Part shown: piece after piece, positions 6,602 to 7,030 of the stretch
How the letters are laid out: each line of letters opens with the position of its first letter
Position numbering within the stretch: position 1 is the first letter of the stretch
From: Betaproteobacteria bacterium
GTDB lineage: Bacteria > Pseudomonadota > Gammaproteobacteria > Burkholderiales > Rhodocyclaceae
Assembly (NCBI GenBank): GCA_028065725.1
Contig: JAPTVL010000507.1
Coordinates: 1 to 7,030 of the forward strand
DNA: 7,030 nucleotides
Reading direction: 5' to 3'
The notes under the pieces: model-generated
Told to the model about the DNA's origin: nothing
What the model saw: only the letters and a program-made list of their open reading frames with translations
Database searches by the model: none
Program-made: the position numbers and the translations under genes

Positions 6602-6703
6602 CCCCACGTTGGCGGAAAAAGGGTGATGTTCAAGGAATGCGCGCCGGTGGACGCCGCGCTGATTGCAGCGCCGATCTCTCCAAGGATCGGCGCCAACACG
6701 TAG
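6602..6703 (+). pseudogene. Possible degenerate IS5-family transposase fragment
   Basis: From ATG 6626 to TAG 6703 the frame reads MFKECAPVDAALIAAPISP and nine or fewer further codons. This resembles the IS5-family segment typically written LLKEGTIVDATLIAAPSST, which holds the first catalytic Asp of the DDE triad. Just upstream, in the neighbouring frame, LAEKG could be the preceding part, implying a frameshift. No other transposase segment or terminal inverted repeat is recognised, so this would be a small scrap. The match is from memory and short, hence the modest confidence. Confidence 0.35.
6668..6693. terminator. GC-rich hairpin downstream of the GTPase gene
   Basis: GCGCCGATC (6668-6676) and GATCGGCGC (6685-6693) are perfect complements around an eight-base loop. 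It lies about 105 bases after the GTPase stop and could halt its transcript. No T-run follows, so it may instead be incidental structure within the transposase-like fragment. Confidence 0.3.
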
Positions 6704-6778
6704 GGCCCCGGGGACACAACAAACGAAGGAGCAGGCTCCGCGCGCGACCTCCAGCAGATTGTCCTCTGACGCGACCTA

Positions 6779-6832
6779 TGGAAAAAGTTGATTATTAATC
6801 AACGTGTTGCAATGGTGATTAGGATTTTTCCA
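6779..6832. repeat. Nested inverted repeats: 17-bp palindrome within an 8-bp inverted repeat
   Basis: GTTGATTATTAATCAAC (6787-6803) is a perfect palindrome with 8-bp arms around one central T. The left arm TGGAAAAA (6779-6786) abuts it and is repeated inverted as TTTTTCCA (6825-6832). TGATTA recurs once more at 6816-6821. The AT-rich patch contrasts with the GC-rich flanks and sits upstream of the hsdR-like start. It could be an operator or an end of a former mobile element. Confidence 0.5.
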
Positions 6833-6922
6833 GGTCAGATGAGAATTCCCGGGAGGGTCTTCTAATCCAAGATGCGCAACCCGCTGATCTGCCCGCTGCC
6901 GCTTTCGCAGTTCAGATGAGAA
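6831..6922 (+). repeat. Imperfect 15-bp direct repeat, 77 bases apart
   Basis: CAGGTCAGATGAGAA (6831-6845) recurs as CAGTTCAGATGAGAA (6908-6922), 14 of 15 bases identical and 11 in an unbroken run. The first copy overlaps the right arm of the inverted repeat by two bases. Both lie upstream of the hsdR-like gene. They may be target-site or regulator-binding repeats; no known protein site is recognised. Confidence 0.5.
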
Positions 6923-6971
6923 CCTACAAGGCGCTCGACCCCGCCAGCGGCCCACCCCATCCGCCACCGCG

Positions 6972-7030
6972 ATGGCCACCCCCGAGCAAAGCGCCCGCAG
7001 CAAGATCGACGCTTTGCTCGCCGCCGCGGG
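6972..7030 (+). CDS. hsdR: Type I restriction endonuclease subunit R, N-terminus only (3'-truncated)
   Basis: Only the first 20 codons or so are inside the window. They read MATPEQSARSKIDALL, which closely follows the conserved opening of many HsdR subunits (ATPE-x-x-AR-x-x-IDALL-x-AAG). HsdR supplies the DNA translocase and endonuclease of a type I restriction-modification complex. No nuclease or helicase motif can be checked because the gene runs off the edge. The ATG has no clear ribosome binding site, so the true start could differ. GC-rich codon use returns here, unlike the preceding AT-rich patch. Methylase and specificity genes would be expected to the right or elsewhere nearby. The assignment depends on a short match, so it is moderate. 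Confidence 0.5.
   Translation, partial: MATPEQSARSKIDALLAAA

Noticed and set aside
6561..6626. 21-codon frame whose ATG overlaps the GTPase stop
   Set aside because: The overlap hints at coupling, but the product is short and basic with no recognisable feature, and it ends within the transposase-like scrap.
1..7030. CRISPR arrays, tRNA and rRNA genes
   Set aside because: No regularly spaced repeats, cloverleaf-forming segment or rRNA-like sequence was seen on either strand by eye.

Overview
The window looks like a chromosomal accessory region of a high-GC proteobacterium (gamma or beta). Most of it is strongly GC-rich with matching codon use. It carries a DUF445 protein of the YjiN type, a WYL-family regulator and a superfamily-1 helicase. 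No marker gene fixes the genus. The right third (about 5220-6850) is visibly richer in A and T, with a different codon style, a possible transposase scrap and palindromes. This suggests horizontally acquired DNA inserted next to a type I restriction locus.

Layout. (1) 1-1205, plus strand: the C-terminal part of a UvrD-like SF1 helicase whose 5' end lies outside the window. (2) 1207-1246: a hairpin between convergent genes. (3) 1224-3272, minus strand: a likely three-gene operon. In transcription order it holds a WYL regulator (TTG start at 3272), a CxxC...CxxC protein of unknown family (start 2178), and a 96-residue unknown protein (GTG start at 1514). The second gene is interrupted by an apparent one-base deletion near 1727. 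(4) 3273-3477: the divergent intergenic region. (5) 3478-5169, plus strand: two tiny membrane proteins (39 and 61 aa), each with a strong ribosome binding site, followed by the 447-aa DUF445 membrane protein. (6) 5170-5433: a gap with no convincing gene, across which base composition drops. (7) 5434-6561, plus strand: a 375-aa Era/MnmE-like GTPase with a C-terminal hydrophobic membrane domain. (8) 6562-6971: a gap with a candidate IS5-type transposase fragment, a GC-rich hairpin, a 17-bp palindrome inside an 8-bp inverted repeat, and a 15-bp direct repeat. (9) 6972-7030, plus strand: the first 59 bases of what reads like hsdR, the type I restriction endonuclease subunit.

Taken together, a DNA helicase, a WYL regulator with unknown partners, a membrane GTPase and a type I restriction subunit resemble a defence or mobile-element island. 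This rests on neighbourhood and family knowledge only. The least explained elements are the WYL-led minus-strand operon, the small-membrane-protein/DUF445 cluster and the AT-rich GTPase.
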